Assembly (NCBI GenBank): GCA_947493955.1 | Contig: CANLSQ010000002.1 | Location: 62,001-126,000, forward strand | Direction: 5' to 3' | DNA: 64,000 nt | From: an uncultured Sphingomonadaceae bacterium | Lineage (GTDB): Bacteria > Pseudomonadota > Alphaproteobacteria > Sphingomonadales > Sphingomonadaceae | Shown here: in pieces, positions 8,806-19,638 of the stretch | Position numbering within the stretch: the first letter of the stretch is position 1 | Layout of the letters: each line of letters starts with the position of its first letter | Program-made: the position numbers and the translations under genes | The notes under the pieces: generated by a model | The model's input: only the letters and a program-made list of their open reading frames with translations | Database searches by the model: none | What the model was told of the DNA's origin: nothing

Positions 8806-11400
8806 ATGAATCTCGAGAAGTTTACAGATCGGGCCAAAGGTTTTTTGCAATCGGCGCAGACAGTGGCCATTCGTATGAACCACCAGCAGATCACTGCAGC
8901 ACATCTGTTGAAGGCGCTGCTTGAAGATGATCAGGGCATGGCGGCTGGTCTGATTGCAAAAGCAGGCGGCAATGCCAAACAGGCACATCTCGAAACAGAC
9001 GATGTGCTGGCAAAAATCCCGGCGGTATCCGGCAGCGGCGCACAGCAAACACCGGGCCTGAACAATGATGCGGTGCGAGTACTGGATCAGGCCGAACAGG
9101 TTGCCGAGAAAGCGGGTGACAGCTTTGTCACTGTCGAGCGACTATTGCTGGCTCTGACCCTGTCCAAAGACACCGCAGCGGGAAAAGCCCTCACCAATGC
9201 AGGTGTGACACCAGATGCACTGAACAGCGCGATCAACGAGCTGCGCGGCGGGCGCACAGCGGACACGGCTTCAGCCGAAGATCGTTACGAAGCAATGAAG
9301 AAATTTGCACGCGACCTGACCGAAGCCGCCCGCGAAGGCAAGATGGACCCAGTCATCGGTCGGGATGAGGAAATCCGTCGTACCATTCAGATTTTGGCGC
9401 GTCGAACCAAGAACAATCCTGTACTGATCGGTGAACCGGGTGTGGGTAAAACCGCTATCGCCGAGGGATTAGCACTGCGCATTGCCAATGGCGATGTCCC
9501 AGACAGCTTAAAGGATCGGCGCTTGATGGCACTCGATATGGGTTCGCTGATTGCAGGCGCGAAATACCGAGGCGAATTTGAAGAACGGCTTAAAGGTGTC
9601 CTGGACGAAGTGCGAGGAGCTGATGGTGAAATCATATTGTTCATTGACGAGATGCATACGCTGATTGGTGCAGGTGCTTCTGAAGGGGCGATGGATGCAA
9701 GCAATCTGTTAAAGCCCGCTCTGGCGCGCGGCGAACTGCATTGTATTGGTGCGACTACGCTGGATGAATATCAGAAACATGTCGAAAAAGACCCTGCCCT
9801 GCAACGGCGCTTCCAACCCGTTGTTATTGGCGAACCAACGGTGGAAGATACCATCTCGATCCTGCGCGGACTAAAGGAAAAATATGAGCTGCACCATGGC
9901 GTGCGGATTACCGATGGGGCACTGGTGAGCGCCGCAACCCTGTCGCACCGTTATATTTCCGACCGTTTCCTGCCGGATAAAGCCATCGATCTGATGGACG
10001 AAGCGGCATCGCGCATCCGTATGGAGGTCGAGTCCAAGCCGGAGGAAATCGAAACACTCGACCGGCGGATTATCCAGATGAAAATTGAGCGTGAAGCGCT
10101 GTCCAAGGAAAGCGATGACGCGTCTAAAAGCCGTCTGGAAGCCCTGGAAAAGGAACTGGCGGAACTTGAACAGGAATCCACGGAGCTTACGACCCGCTGG
10201 CAGGGCGAGAAGGACAAAATCCACGCCGAAGCGCATCTGAAGGAAGAGCTGGATGCGGCCCGTCTAGAGCTCGAACAGGCGGAACGGGCCGGTGATCTCG
10301 CCAAGGCTGGCGAGCTGAGTTACGGCAAGATCCCCGATCTGGAGAAAAAACTGGAACAGGCGGCAGACGCCACTGAAGGCGCTATGCTGCGTGAGGAAGT
10401 GGTAAGTGAAGACATCGCATCAGTCGTGTCCCGCTGGACCGGTATCCCCGTTGACAAGATGCTCGAAGGTGAGCGCGAAAAACTACTCGCCATGGAAGAG
10501 TTGATCGGTAAGCGGGTCATTGGTCAGAAAGATGCGATAGACGCTGTATCTGCCGCTGTCCGCCGTTCCCGTGCCGGCTTGCAAGACCCCAATCGCCCAC
10601 TCGGAAGCTTCCTCTTCCTCGGCCCCACCGGTGTCGGCAAGACAGAGCTTACGAAGGCACTAGCCGGATTCCTGTTCGATGATGATCAGGCGATGGTTCG
10701 CATCGACATGTCTGAATTTATGGAGAAGCACAGCGTCGCTCGCCTGATCGGCGCGCCTCCCGGCTATGTCGGTTATGAAGAAGGCGGTGTGCTAACCGAG
10801 GCAGTAAGACGCCGACCTTATCAGGTCATTTTGTTTGACGAGGTTGAGAAAGCGCATGGAGACGTGTTCAACGTTCTGTTGCAAGTACTTGATGACGGCC
10901 GTTTGACCGATGGCCAGGGCCGGGTCGTGGACTTCTCTAACACGTTGATCATTCTCACTTCAAATCTCGGCAGCCAGTATATGGCAAACCTAAAAGATGA
11001 CGAAAAAGTCAAGGATGTTGAGCCGCAAGTCATGGAAGTCGTCCGTGCACATTTTCGGCCGGAATTTCTCAATCGGCTTGACGAGATCATCCTGTTCCAT
11101 CGCCTCGCCGAAGAACATATGGCACCGATTGTCGAAATACAGGTCGCCCGGGTGCAGAAACTGCTCAAGGATCGCAAGATCGCGCTGGATCTCTCTGATG
11201 CCGCCAAGCGCTGGCTTGGCCGGGTCGGTTATGATCCAGTCTATGGTGCCAGACCTCTAAAGCGTGCTATCCAAAAATATTTACAGGACCCGCTCGCGGA
11301 CATGATCTTGCGCGGTAATGCACCAGACAACAGCACCGTCCAGATTGATGAGGGGGACGGGGCGCTTAAAATGAAGGCGAGCGACACAATGGAAGGTTGA
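8806..11400 (+). CDS. clpB: ATP-dependent disaggregase ClpB
   Basis: Cytoplasmic Hsp100 chaperone that threads aggregated proteins through a hexameric ring and works with DnaK. The 864 residues hold an N-terminal Clp-N repeat (about 1-145), a first AAA+ module with Walker A GEPGVGKT (209-216) and the [12 protein letters not shown] segment, a charged coiled-coil middle domain (about 405-530), and a second AAA+ module with GPTGVGKT (606-613) and LFDEVEKAH. The middle domain separates it from ClpA and ClpC. The start has a GAGGGAACGGGACA leader. The heat-shock promoter match upstream fits its role. Confidence 0.97.
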   Translation: MNLEKFTDRAKGFLQSAQTVAIRMNHQQITAAHLLKALLEDDQGMAAGLIAKAGGNAKQAHLETDDVLAKIPAVSGSGAQQTPGLNNDAVRVLDQAEQVAEKAGDSFVTVERLLLALTLSKDTAAGKALTNAGVTPDALNSAINELRGGRTADTASAEDRYEAMKKFARDLTEAAREGKMDPVIGRDEEIRRTIQILARRTKNNPVLIGEPGVGKTAIAEGLALRIANGDVPDSLKDRRLMALDMGSLIAGAKYRGEFEERLKGVLDEVRGADGEIILFIDEMHTLIGAGASEGAMDASNLLKPALARGELHCIGATTLDEYQKHVEKDPALQRRFQPVVIGEPTVEDTISILRGLKEKYELHHGVRITDGALVSAATLSHRYISDRFLPDKAIDLMDEAASRIRMEVESKPEEIETLDRRIIQMKIEREALSKESDDASKSRLEALEKELAELEQESTELTTRWQGEKDKIHAEAHLKEELDAARLELEQAERAGDLAKAGELSYGKIPDLEKKLEQAADATEGAMLREEVVSEDIASVVSRWTGIPVDKMLEGEREKLLAMEELIGKRVIGQKDAIDAVSAAVRRSRAGLQDPNRPLGSFLFLGPTGVGKTELTKALAGFLFDDDQAMVRIDMSEFMEKHSVARLIGAPPGYVGYEEGGVLTEAVRRRPYQVILFDEVEKAHGDVFNVLLQVLDDGRLTDGQGRVVDFSNTLIILTSNLGSQYMANLKDDEKVKDVEPQVMEVVRAHFRPEFLNRLDEIILFHRLAEEHMAPIVEIQVARVQKLLKDRKIALDLSDAAKRWLGRVGYDPVYGARPLKRAIQKYLQDPLADMILRGNAPDNSTVQIDEGDGALKMKASDTMEG

Positions 11401-11431
11401 TGTTGCACGCGCTGCCGATCTTGGGCAGACA

Positions 11432-12478
11432 ATGATGATGATCAGCGCCGAACAAAATGAAATATTGGGCGATGCCAGTTATTTGGCCCACCGCTATGAT
11501 GAAGTGAATGACGCTTTCCGGTTCCTCTCGGTCCCGCGTGATGTACATCGCCAATGCACTTTCATCACCGACGAACATCTGCCCAATATTGACCAGTTCA
11601 AGGCGTTTGACCGTTCCCAGCTTCCCGAGATGCTTCCGAATACAGCACCGATCCACTTCATATTCCATTCGGCCTACTGTTGCTCAACCATGTTGGCGCG
11701 GGCCTTTGACATTGAGGGAGTGTCCATGGGGCTCAAAGAGCCCGTCGTCCTGAATGACATGATCGGATGGCGACGGCGCGGTGCCGATCCCGCCAAACAA
11801 CATCAAGTCATCAAGCAAAGCCTGAACCTCCTCGCCCGGCCCTTTGGCGACGATCACGCTGTGATCATCAAGCCTTCCAATATCTGCAACCCACTGGCGA
11901 TTGAAATGCTGCGCATGCGACCCGATGCCAAGGCACTGCTTCTTTACGCACCGATTGAAAGCTTCCTTAAATCCATTGCAAAAAAGGAGATGTGGGGCCG
12001 CATCTGGGTACGCGATGTGCTAATCGGCACTCTGAAGGACGGTTATGCAGTAGGCGGATTTTCGCAAGATGAGCTGCTGCAGTTAACGGATTTGCAAGTT
12101 GCTGCAATCGGTTGGTTGTCCCAGCATGCACTATTTTCGAGAATAATCGAAGCTATTGGCCCCGATCGAGTAAGAACACTGGATAGCGAAACATTTCTAT
12201 CGCGCTCACAAGACACTGTTAAGGCTCTAGCAGACTTATATGAGCTTGACCTCGCCCATGAACAAATCTCTTCGGTCCTACAAGGTCCCGCCTTTAACAG
12301 CCATTCAAAACTGGATCAAACCAAGCCGGGCGAAGTGTTCGACGCGAACGCCCGGCAGCAGGAACAGCAAAAAGTTGCAGAATTGCATGGCGCCGAAATT
12401 GAAATGGTCGCGACTTGGACGAAAGCAGTGGCAGAGAGTCAGAAGATAGCAATGAATTTAAATCAGACACTAATCTAG
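11432..12478 (+). CDS. Sulfotransferase-like P-loop protein, function unknown
   Basis: The 348-residue product has no signal peptide. Residues 77-90 (FIFHSAYCCSTMLAR) resemble the 5'-phosphosulfate-binding loop of PAPS-dependent sulfotransferases, with a Ser-Thr pair and a downstream Arg. The following GLKEPVVLND stretch and a later VIIKPS segment are also reminiscent of that fold. It starts 31 bases after clpB on the same strand and could be read from the clpB promoter. Three consecutive ATG codons make the exact start uncertain. The family assignment is by motif resemblance only; no substrate is suggested. Confidence 0.55.
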   Translation: MMMISAEQNEILGDASYLAHRYDEVNDAFRFLSVPRDVHRQCTFITDEHLPNIDQFKAFDRSQLPEMLPNTAPIHFIFHSAYCCSTMLARAFDIEGVSMGLKEPVVLNDMIGWRRRGADPAKQHQVIKQSLNLLARPFGDDHAVIIKPSNICNPLAIEMLRMRPDAKALLLYAPIESFLKSIAKKEMWGRIWVRDVLIGTLKDGYAVGGFSQDELLQLTDLQVAAIGWLSQHALFSRIIEAIGPDRVRTLDSETFLSRSQDTVKALADLYELDLAHEQISSVLQGPAFNSHSKLDQTKPGEVFDANARQQEQQKVAELHGAEIEMVATWTKAVAESQKIAMNLNQTLI

Positions 12479-12553
12479 TGGCCCGTGATCAAGATATAAG
12501 CGCCTGACCGGTAATATCAGCAAACAGAACCAACCGATTGGTTGGCCTCGAAG

Positions 12554-12853
12554 CTAACCACCTCCCAGACCTGATTGATGGTCCTTTACCAATTCATTGG
12601 CGCGCCTATTGCCCTCAGCATTAAAACGCTTCCATTCCCGATTGGTCATGCAGATGCGCTTTTTCTTCACCCGAGACCCGATAACCGGCTCCGAACGGCA
12701 GCGTACATATTCAGGATCTCTTCTGTCCGTTATCTTCTTCGGCTTTTGAGCCTTTTCAGACACGTTATCGGAAGCGACTTCAGCAGATGCCATACTGGGT
12801 AGAGTCATCATGGAGGCACCCGCCAATATGGCAGCATATTTACGTAATTTCAT
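12554..12853 (-). CDS. Small secreted hypothetical protein
   Basis: A 99-residue protein with a signal peptide (MKLRKYAAILAGASMMTLPS then MASA, cleavage predicted before EVASD). The mature part is short and basic, with DPEYVRCRSEPVIGSRVKKK followed by RICMTNREWKRFN, and ends in glycines. Two cysteines could form a disulfide. The start at 12853 is chosen because GGAG lies six bases upstream and it puts the signal peptide first. Small proteins with the CRxxxVxGSRxxxxRxC pattern are common in sphingomonads, but their function is not known to me. Confidence 0.75.
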   Translation of the reverse strand: MKLRKYAAILAGASMMTLPSMASAEVASDNVSEKAQKPKKITDRRDPEYVRCRSEPVIGSRVKKKRICMTNREWKRFNAEGNRRANELVKDHQSGLGGG

Positions 12854-12906
12854 AACCATCTCCAGAAATTCAAAGAAATTATACTGCACTGTACAAGTCT
12901 TTCAAC

Positions 12907-12934
12907 AAAAAAGGGCGAGCCTTGCGGCCCGCCC
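12907..12934 (-). terminator. Rho-independent terminator of the TonB-dependent receptor gene
   Basis: On the minus strand a nine-pair stem, GGGCGGGCC with GGCTCGCCC (one G-T pair), closed by a GCAA tetraloop, is followed by six T residues. It begins 28 bases past the receptor stop codon. Confidence 0.9.
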
Positions 12935-12961
12935 TCTTTTATTCGTTCTAATCCTGAAAGA

Positions 12962-15900
12962 TTAGAAGCTGAATTTAACCGCAGCTGCGAAACGACGACC
13001 CAGAGCATCGTAAGACGATGGGTAAACGTTACCGCTGTTAAACGCTGTCGCGCCAACGTCGGAACCAACACTTGTTGGCTGGTTGTCGAACAGGTTACGG
13101 ATTGTCAGAGTCAGCTGAACATTGTCGCTGATTTCCCACTGACCGGTGAGGTCAAAATAATGCTCTGCACCGATGTTGAGGAATTCAGGCTCAACCAAAC
13201 AGCCGCCAGTATCTGCTCCAAGAGGATCAGGGCAACCGGCAGGGTCAGCCTGCGCAGCAGCTAGTTCAGCAGCAAACTGCTCTGGCTCATATTCGATGCC
13301 ATCAAGATAGCGCCACAAGAGCGAAACCCGGAATTCATCGTTGAAGGTCACCGAAGTCCGCTGACTAAAGGTGAACTCAGACTGTGGAGACAGACAGTTT
13401 ACACTGTAGAAGCCAACACATTCACGGTTCAAGCTGCCCGGCGTAGCCTGGAACAAGTTTTTGTTCGTCCAGGTTCCGTTAAAGGACAGGTTCAGACCGA
13501 TGTTGTCGGTAATGTCCGTGCCATAGTTGATCGAAAGATCGATACCATCGGTTTCCAGTGTACCCAAGTTGGTCAGGTTCAAAGGAAGACCAGGTGTATC
13601 CGCCGCAGAACCGGAGAGACTACCATCGAGTGGATTACGACGGATCGCAAGACACTCAGCGCTCGTTGGCGAAGCATTGAATACGAAACAAGCGTCGCTG
13701 GCATCACCCGGAGTTGGGGTGGTGATAGCATCGGTTATTTCGATATTCCAGTAGTCAAGGGTTACAGCCAAACCTGGAACGGCAGCTGGCTCAGCCAAGA
13801 ACCCGACGGTCCAAGTTTTTGCAGTTTCCGTACCAAGGTTCAAGTTACCACCGGTGGTAACGTTAACCTGACCAGCAACTGGGTTGTTGATGATGCCGAT
13901 GCTTCCTGGAGGTGCGCCTTGAGCGATACAAATCGCGCTAAGGTTAGCATCTGTAAGAGGCGCAGCGCCTGCACATGGATCCTGACCCAAGTTGCTGAGG
14001 CCCGTTGTAACCGGCGTGAACAGCTCACCAATATTTGGTGCGCGTGAAGAACGCTGATAGTTACCACGGATTTTCAGGCCGATAATTGGCTCCCAAGCAC
14101 CGCCTGCTTTCCAAGTAAACTCGGTACCAGCAGTCGAATAATCGGAATAACGTGCGCCAAGCTCAACAGTCAGGCTTTCAGCAAATGGTACGCCTTCGAG
14201 CACTGGAATAACCAGCTCGCCGAACGCATCATAAACATCATAGCTACCTGTGATGTCAGGAGCAGCACCGCCACCACCGACAACAGCGCCAGGAGTCTGA
14301 GATGCTTCGTCACTACGACGGGTCGCACCAAACTCACGATACTCACCACCAACAGCAAAGCTGATTGGTGTTTCCGCGATACCCCAACCGAAGTCACCGG
14401 CAACCAATGCGTTAACCTGAGCCAATGAAGTAGCGGTAATAACCTGCTGAGTCAGAGAGAACGTGTAGTCAATCTGCTCTTGGGTAAGGCTACCAAGTGG
14501 TCCAAGAAGGTTAATTGGCACACAGCCTGCTTCAGCAGTAGCACCAACATTCGCATCAGCCACACAGGTGTTAACGTCGGTAGCAATCAAAGCATTTTGC
14601 AAGCGAGCGAAGCGTGCAAAACCAGACTGACGCTGAATACGCTCACTTTCACCATAGCCACCGGAAAGATCCCAGGTGATGCTGTCGGTGATGTTGCCAC
14701 GTGCGCCAACAACAAAGTTGAACACGGTGCTGGTGAAGTCAGAGTTACGCGTACCCGCTTCAACCGAACGACGACGGATGCCGAGGTTTACAGTTGCATA
14801 GTTCGGGTTTGGCGAACCGTCAGCCAACAATGGACCTGTTGTATCGTCCAGAAGTGTCTGACACTGAGCAGCCGTACGAGCTTGAACACCAGCAGTGTTA
14901 GGATCAATATCGTCGCCAGCACAAATCGCGTTGCCGATAACATCGTTCAAGAACGGGTTACCATAGTTCAAAGCGTATGTGTTAAAGAACGATCCGCCTG
15001 GCGCGATGATCGTTGAAACAGTCTGCTTAGAGAAAGATGCCTGAGCATATACTTCTACAGCATCGCTAACTTCATAGCGTCCCTGACTGAACAGGTTGAA
15101 ACGCTCAAACGGTGTCTGGAAAATGTTGAACGGGTTAAAGTTGAACAAGTTCGAAGACGCTGGGTCAAGACCGCTACCGTCAGCATTAATCTGAGCGCTT
15201 ACCGGACCACGAAGGTTGGCAGGAACAGAGTTCGAAGAACCACCAGCATTACCGGTGAAAGAACCGATGTTGAATTCGGAAAACTCACGATCACCCTGGA
15301 AAACAGCATCCTGATCCTGATAGCCAACGCTCAATACCACGTTACCGCGGCCATCGTCGAAGTTAGCACCGATTGTCAGGTCACCGCGGAAGACGTTACC
15401 GTCGCCCTGCTCAGTGATTTGCTCGCTGAGGTTCAGCTCAACACCAGCAAAATCTTGCTTGGTGATGAAGTTAACAACACCGGAGATCGCATCCGCACCA
15501 TAAGTGGTTGTAGCACCACCGGTCAAAATGTCTGTACGCTCGATGACAGCCAGCGGAATGTTATTAAGGTCAACACGGCCAGTTGTATCGGCAGGTACAT
15601 AACGGCGTCCGTCCAGAAGAACGAGGTTACGTTGAGAACCAAGGTTACGCAAGTTAACGAAGGACGAACCGCCGTTACCATTGTTCACCGCAGAACCGAT
15701 GCTTGGAACCGAGCTTGGCAGTTCGCGAAGGAATTGCTCAGCAACGTTGGTCTGACGCAGTTCAAGTTCTTCAGAGGTTACAACACCAACCGGGCTTGAA
15801 AGCTCAAGGTTAGGGTTAGTAATACGAGAACCGGTAACAACGATGACTTCCTCATCGACTGCATCCGCGTCTTGTACGTCTTGGTCCTGCGCATAGGCAG

Positions 15901-15970
15901 GTGCTGAAACCATAGCAAGACCGAGCACCAAAGGTGCTGCGCCGCTTTTCAGCTTCGTAAATTTTTTCAT
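12962..15970 (-). CDS. TonB-dependent outer-membrane receptor
   Basis: A 1002-residue outer-membrane beta-barrel that would import a ligand using TonB-ExbBD energy. A signal peptide (cleavage after PAYA, about residue 27) is followed by an acidic stretch and a TonB-box-like EEVIVVTGSRI, a plug domain with the typical GGATTTYGADAISGVVNF segment, and a long barrel ending in aromatic KFSF. Several cysteines occur in loop regions. The size and plug resemble the large receptors abundant in sphingomonads. The ligand cannot be told, as no transport or degradation genes are adjacent. A strong terminator follows. Confidence 0.93.
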   Translation of the reverse strand: MKKFTKLKSGAAPLVLGLAMVSAPAYAQDQDVQDADAVDEEVIVVTGSRITNPNLELSSPVGVVTSEELELRQTNVAEQFLRELPSSVPSIGSAVNNGNGGSSFVNLRNLGSQRNLVLLDGRRYVPADTTGRVDLNNIPLAVIERTDILTGGATTTYGADAISGVVNFITKQDFAGVELNLSEQITEQGDGNVFRGDLTIGANFDDGRGNVVLSVGYQDQDAVFQGDREFSEFNIGSFTGNAGGSSNSVPANLRGPVSAQINADGSGLDPASSNLFNFNPFNIFQTPFERFNLFSQGRYEVSDAVEVYAQASFSKQTVSTIIAPGGSFFNTYALNYGNPFLNDVIGNAICAGDDIDPNTAGVQARTAAQCQTLLDDTTGPLLADGSPNPNYATVNLGIRRRSVEAGTRNSDFTSTVFNFVVGARGNITDSITWDLSGGYGESERIQRQSGFARFARLQNALIATDVNTCVADANVGATAEAGCVPINLLGPLGSLTQEQIDYTFSLTQQVITATSLAQVNALVAGDFGWGIAETPISFAVGGEYREFGATRRSDEASQTPGAVVGGGGAAPDITGSYDVYDAFGELVIPVLEGVPFAESLTVELGARYSDYSTAGTEFTWKAGGAWEPIIGLKIRGNYQRSSRAPNIGELFTPVTTGLSNLGQDPCAGAAPLTDANLSAICIAQGAPPGSIGIINNPVAGQVNVTTGGNLNLGTETAKTWTVGFLAEPAAVPGLAVTLDYWNIEITDAITTPTPGDASDACFVFNASPTSAECLAIRRNPLDGSLSGSAADTPGLPLNLTNLGTLETDGIDLSINYGTDITDNIGLNLSFNGTWTNKNLFQATPGSLNRECVGFYSVNCLSPQSEFTFSQRTSVTFNDEFRVSLLWRYLDGIEYEPEQFAAELAAAQADPAGCPDPLGADTGGCLVEPEFLNIGAEHYFDLTGQWEISDNVQLTLTIRNLFDNQPTSVGSDVGATAFNSGNVYPSSYDALGRRFAAAVKFSF

Positions 15971-16358
15971 GTTATTCCAGTCCCTTATTCTGGAGGAGCA
16001 GGGCCCCCAATGGCCCGCTTCTTTAGTTGTCCAATCGAATCATACCCGCTTTGGACACGCGCAATATTCCATCGGAATGGCTGGCAGATGCCGTAATTGC
16101 GCAATAGTGTAAAGCCGCTGTTCAGGTTTGAGGGGCAGTTTTGTAGAGAATGTAACTATTTTGTCACAGTCATATCAGCGCTGAGGGATTGAAGCATCCT
16201 ATACAATAGACCGGTTTTATGCGCTGATTTAAAATCATTTTCTTGAAGGCTTACGCATACTGTTGCGTGGACGTCTTGTTATGCTAGTAAAAACGAAAGA
16301 TGCAAAAGCGTCACCGTCACAACACATGATCGTGCATTTTCGGCCGAGGAGTAAAGAT
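15971..16358. other. Divergent intergenic region upstream of the TonB-dependent receptor
   Basis: About 390 bases between the receptor start and the next plus-strand gene, presumably with both promoters. The motif GCGCAATA occurs twice in direct orientation about 40 bases apart (near 16060 and 16097), the second within the palindrome ATTGCGCAAT. I see no convincing gene here; the open frame upstream of 16359 lacks a ribosome-binding site. Confidence 0.4.
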
Positions 16359-16916
16359 ATGAGCATTCAGATCATTGGAAAACGCCCAGCACTCGCATTA
16401 TCGTTGAGTATCGCGCTTGTACTGAACGCGCCGGCCGTCGCCGCGAAAGAAGATGGAGCAATCGCTGCGCCGCCTGCTATCTACACGGAACTAGTGGCGT
16501 GCAAAAACATAGCAGATGCCGAACAACGGCTGGCTTGCTTCGATGCCAAAGTGGCAGCTCTTGAAACCGCGCAGACCAACAATGAGGTGGTCATAGCTGA
16601 CAGGAAACAGGTGCGTGAAGCACGGCGTGGTTTATTTGGTTTGTCTCTGCCGAGGATAAAGCTTTTCGGCGGCGATGGCGATAAAGATGATAATGTTAAT
16701 CAGATAGAAGCAAATATTGCATCGGCCCAAAAATTACGCAGTGGCAAATGGCTTATCAAGCTTGATGACGGCGCCCTTTGGCAACAAACCGAGGTAAAAA
16801 GCATGCGGAGACCGAAATCAGGAGATTCCATTGTTGTGAAGCGCGGCTCTTTGGGTAGTTTTGTCGCCAAGGTGAATGACGGTCGGGCGTTTAAAGTAAA
16901 GCGGATCGTAAACTAG
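16359..16916 (+). CDS. Secreted hypothetical protein with a CxxIxDxxxRLxCFD motif
   Basis: The 185-residue product starts with a signal peptide (to about PAVAA). Its mature N-terminus carries ACKNIADAEQRLACFD, a two-cysteine motif seen in various periplasmic proteins, including type VI-associated VasI-like ones. The rest is basic and mixed, with a final VKRGSLGSFVAKVNDGRAF segment that may be a small beta barrel. The start at 16359 follows GAGGAGTAAAGAT; 32 further upstream codons are open but look non-coding. It converges on the M23 peptidase gene. Function unknown. Confidence 0.75.
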   Translation: MSIQIIGKRPALALSLSIALVLNAPAVAAKEDGAIAAPPAIYTELVACKNIADAEQRLACFDAKVAALETAQTNNEVVIADRKQVREARRGLFGLSLPRIKLFGGDGDKDDNVNQIEANIASAQKLRSGKWLIKLDDGALWQQTEVKSMRRPKSGDSIVVKRGSLGSFVAKVNDGRAFKVKRIVN

Positions 16917-16976
16917 CCCGAACTGGCTTTAGCTACTGATCAATCAGCGCGTGTCGGTTCACCCGACGGCCATATT

Positions 16977-17858
16977 TCAATTCATTGGTCCGGTCAGCAG
17001 TATCGGGTCAATGCGCGCATTGTTCCATTTCATCGACCAATGCAAATGAGGGCCTGTTGCACGACCTGTAGCTCCTATGCGGCCAATGGGTTCACCGCGC
17101 TTCACTTCCTGACCTTCTTTAACGAGTATCTGAGAGGCATGAAGGAATGCGCTGTTCAAGCCCATGCCATGATCGATCATTAGCAAATTGCCTTCGAGCG
17201 AAAATGGCTTTTTCGCAGCCAGCGTCACGACACCATCGGCCGGCGCGACAAAATAAGTGCCTGTGCCTCCGGCAATATCTACGCCGCTATGATAACTCCC
17301 TGGCTCGCCTTTATAGATGCGCTGGGACCCGAACATACCGGAGATACGACCTTTGACTGGCCAGACAAAGGTTTGACGCCAGCCCTTGCTGTTGCTTCTT
17401 ACCTGACGCGCCGCGTTGATTTGAGCCAGCTCCGGTTTCCGCCGAGCCATGAACGCAGCGCTTGGCCCACCGCTACGTCGGGCGACATTAACATGCTCAA
17501 TCTTCCATTTGCGAGCAGCGATGTTGAAAAATTTCTTGACGGTCTGGCCATTTTCCAGCGTCGCGACCATTTGCGCTGACTGCCCGGCATCCCGGTTAAA
17601 GGCTATGATGAACTTGCCATCCTCATCAACAGGAACCGGCTGCCCATCGAAAGACAGGCTCTGCGTACCGGCAGGTGCATCGCCCAGCATCACGCCGCCC
17701 TGAATCTCCTGCCCGGAAAAACCAAATTTGACGGCCTGCCGAAAAGCGGATTCTTCCGCTTCAGCTGTTTCTGCCAATGTCGAAGACAGAGGCAACGGGA
17801 TAGCTACAATGGCGGCAAGCGCCGCAGAACCAAAAATTACGGTCTTCCTAAATCTCAT
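16977..17858 (-). CDS. M23 family metallopeptidase (LytM-type), secreted
   Basis: A 293-residue periplasmic peptidase-like protein of the kind that cuts peptidoglycan cross-bridges. The signal peptide spans about residues 1-29. The C-terminal M23 domain has zinc ligands His190 and Asp194 in YHSGVDIAG and the HLHW motif (271-274), with GMFGSQRIYKGEPGSYH before it, so it looks catalytically intact. The start at 17858 follows GAGGAAAAATA. Its ATG overlaps the TAA of the upstream DUF2093 gene by one base, so the two are probably translationally coupled. Confidence 0.93.
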   Translation of the reverse strand: MRFRKTVIFGSAALAAIVAIPLPLSSTLAETAEAEESAFRQAVKFGFSGQEIQGGVMLGDAPAGTQSLSFDGQPVPVDEDGKFIIAFNRDAGQSAQMVATLENGQTVKKFFNIAARKWKIEHVNVARRSGGPSAAFMARRKPELAQINAARQVRSNSKGWRQTFVWPVKGRISGMFGSQRIYKGEPGSYHSGVDIAGGTGTYFVAPADGVVTLAAKKPFSLEGNLLMIDHGMGLNSAFLHASQILVKEGQEVKRGEPIGRIGATGRATGPHLHWSMKWNNARIDPILLTGPMN

Positions 17859-18067
17859 TATTTTTCCTCTTCCGGCAAATGCGCCTGAGCAGAGATTTGT
17901 GCTGTCGCATAGGCTTCCTGCTTCTCCACACTCCAATAGCGCAGATCTTCGAGCGGAATCTGTTCGCTGGTGATCGCACATAGAACATGGTCGCCGGATG
18001 ACAGCGGACGAAAGCCGTTGGGCATATAATATAGCTTTGCTACTTTGTTGCGATTGGACATTAACAT
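17858..18067 (-). CDS. DUF2093 domain-containing protein
   Basis: A 69-residue cytoplasmic protein of a family found in alphaproteobacteria. The family signature runs from NRNKVAKLYYMPNGFRPL through GDHVLCAITSEQIPLEDLRYW to VEKQEAYA. Two ATG codons are possible (18067 and 18061); the first has TAAGG eight bases upstream. It directly precedes and overlaps the M23 peptidase gene. Its function is not established. Confidence 0.88.
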   Translation of the reverse strand: MLMSNRNKVAKLYYMPNGFRPLSSGDHVLCAITSEQIPLEDLRYWSVEKQEAYATAQISAQAHLPEEEK

Positions 18068-18159
18068 AAGAAAAACCTTACCTTCCGCGCCATTTACCCG
18101 CGATTTACCAACAGTTATTTACAGGTAAATATTTACGACTTTCATAACAAAAAATCCGC

Positions 18160-19638
18160 CTAGAACAAATCCTGTTGCCTGTCATCCGCCGGTTTTTTGA
18201 TTTTGCCAGGCTTCGGCTTCGCCTTTTTTACCGGTCGCTGCGGTTTTGCAGCCGCCTCCTCAATGATCTGAGCACCAACTTCACCATCTTGAAAGTGCAG
18301 ATTTACAGCGCCAGCACTTATCGCCGCTTTGCGACTACCAACAAATGTTCCATCCAACGAAGATATCCTTGCATATCCTCGCTTTAGCGGACCATCCGGC
18401 GAAACTTGCTGCGCCAACCGCCAAAGGCTGTCCAATCGCCGCCTTGCATCATCCAAAGGCCGCTTGACCAGCACTACCGGCAAATCAAGCCGTTCTAGCC
18501 GGCTTTTTGCCGCTTCGAGCCGTTGGCTAAGAATTGCAGGGCGAAGGGCGCCTTCCGATGCAGAAAAACGGCTGCGCGCCTGGGCAACATTCTGCCCCAT
18601 GGCATATCTCATGCCGTCGGAAAGCTCGTCCACACGCTGCTGATGCGGGCGGAGCAAATCCGTGAGCTCGGGCATCAGGCGGCGCTGTGCCTCCAGCCTT
18701 TCCGATGCCGTTGCAAAACTGCGCTGCATCGATCGCCCCATACGCGCTTTCGATTCACTTAGTGATGCCAGCCACTCGGCCCTGACTGGGACCGCCATTT
18801 CCGCCGCCGCCGTAGGGGTTGGCGCGCGCAGGTCCGCCGCAAAGTCACTTAATGTCGTATCGGTTTCATGGCCAACAGCAGAGATAACCGGAATGGAACA
18901 ATCCGCAATTGCCCGCACCACCTCTTCTTCGTTGAAGCTCCACAAGTCTTCAATCGATCCGCCACCCCGCGCGACTATCACCAGATCGGGTTTGGTCATA
19001 CCGCTATCGGTTTGCATGTTCGAAAAGCCGTTAACTGCGCCTGCAATTTGTTTGGATGCACCTTCGCCCTGCACCAGCACTGGCCAAACGACCACATGAC
19101 TGGGGCAGCGGTCGGCCAAGCGATGCAATATATCGCGGATCACCGATCCGGTCGGCGATGTTACAACACCGATAGTTTTCGGCAAAAACGGAATCGCGCG
19201 CTTGCGGTCCTGATCGAACAACCCCTCGGCCTGCAATTTGGCCTTGAGCTTTTCGAAAAGCTGCATCAACGCACCCTCACCCGCCAATTCCATCTTGTCG
19301 ATCACAACCTGATATTTGGAACGGCCGGGGTAGGTGGTCAGCTTGCCGGACACGACAACTTCGATCCCGTCCTCCGGCTGGAAAGGCAGACGCCCCGCAT
19401 TGCCCTTCCACATCACGCCATCGAGCACCGCCTTGTCATCTTTCAGCGCCAGATAAACATGGCCGGACGCCGCCCGTTTGTAGCCCGAAATCTCGCCTTT
19501 GATCCTTACGTAACCAAAGCGATCTTCGACAACCCGTTTCAGCGTACCGGATATTTCTGACACGGATAAAGGAGCAGCATTGTCGCCAGCGCCGCTCTCG
19601 GCTAACAGCTTCGCGTCTAAAGAAAGAGAGTCGTCCAT
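18160..19638 (-). CDS. xseA: Exodeoxyribonuclease VII large subunit
   Basis: The large subunit of a single-strand-specific exonuclease that works with XseB and trims DNA to oligonucleotides. The 492 residues hold an N-terminal OB-fold (about 20-120, with [19 protein letters not shown]), a central catalytic domain containing [29 protein letters not shown] and [23 protein letters not shown], and a long helical C-terminal arm ending in a basic tail. Its start codon lies on the same CATG as purD, so its ribosome-binding site (AGGA five bases upstream) is inside purD coding sequence. Confidence 0.96.
   Translation of the reverse strand: MDDSLSLDAKLLAESGAGDNAAPLSVSEISGTLKRVVEDRFGYVRIKGEISGYKRAASGHVYLALKDDKAVLDGVMWKGNAGRLPFQPEDGIEVVVSGKLTTYPGRSKYQVVIDKMELAGEGALMQLFEKLKAKLQAEGLFDQDRKRAIPFLPKTIGVVTSPTGSVIRDILHRLADRCPSHVVVWPVLVQGEGASKQIAGAVNGFSNMQTDSGMTKPDLVIVARGGGSIEDLWSFNEEEVVRAIADCSIPVISAVGHETDTTLSDFAADLRAPTPTAAAEMAVPVRAEWLASLSESKARMGRSMQRSFATASERLEAQRRLMPELTDLLRPHQQRVDELSDGMRYAMGQNVAQARSRFSASEGALRPAILSQRLEAAKSRLERLDLPVVLVKRPLDDARRRLDSLWRLAQQVSPDGPLKRGYARISSLDGTFVGSRKAAISAGAVNLHFQDGEVGAQIIEEAAAKPQRPVKKAKPKPGKIKKPADDRQQDLF

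Noticed and set aside
12530-12545. Inverted repeat CCAACC-GATT-GGTTGG between convergent genes
   Set aside because: Only six pairs, no T-run on either side; too weak to call a terminator.
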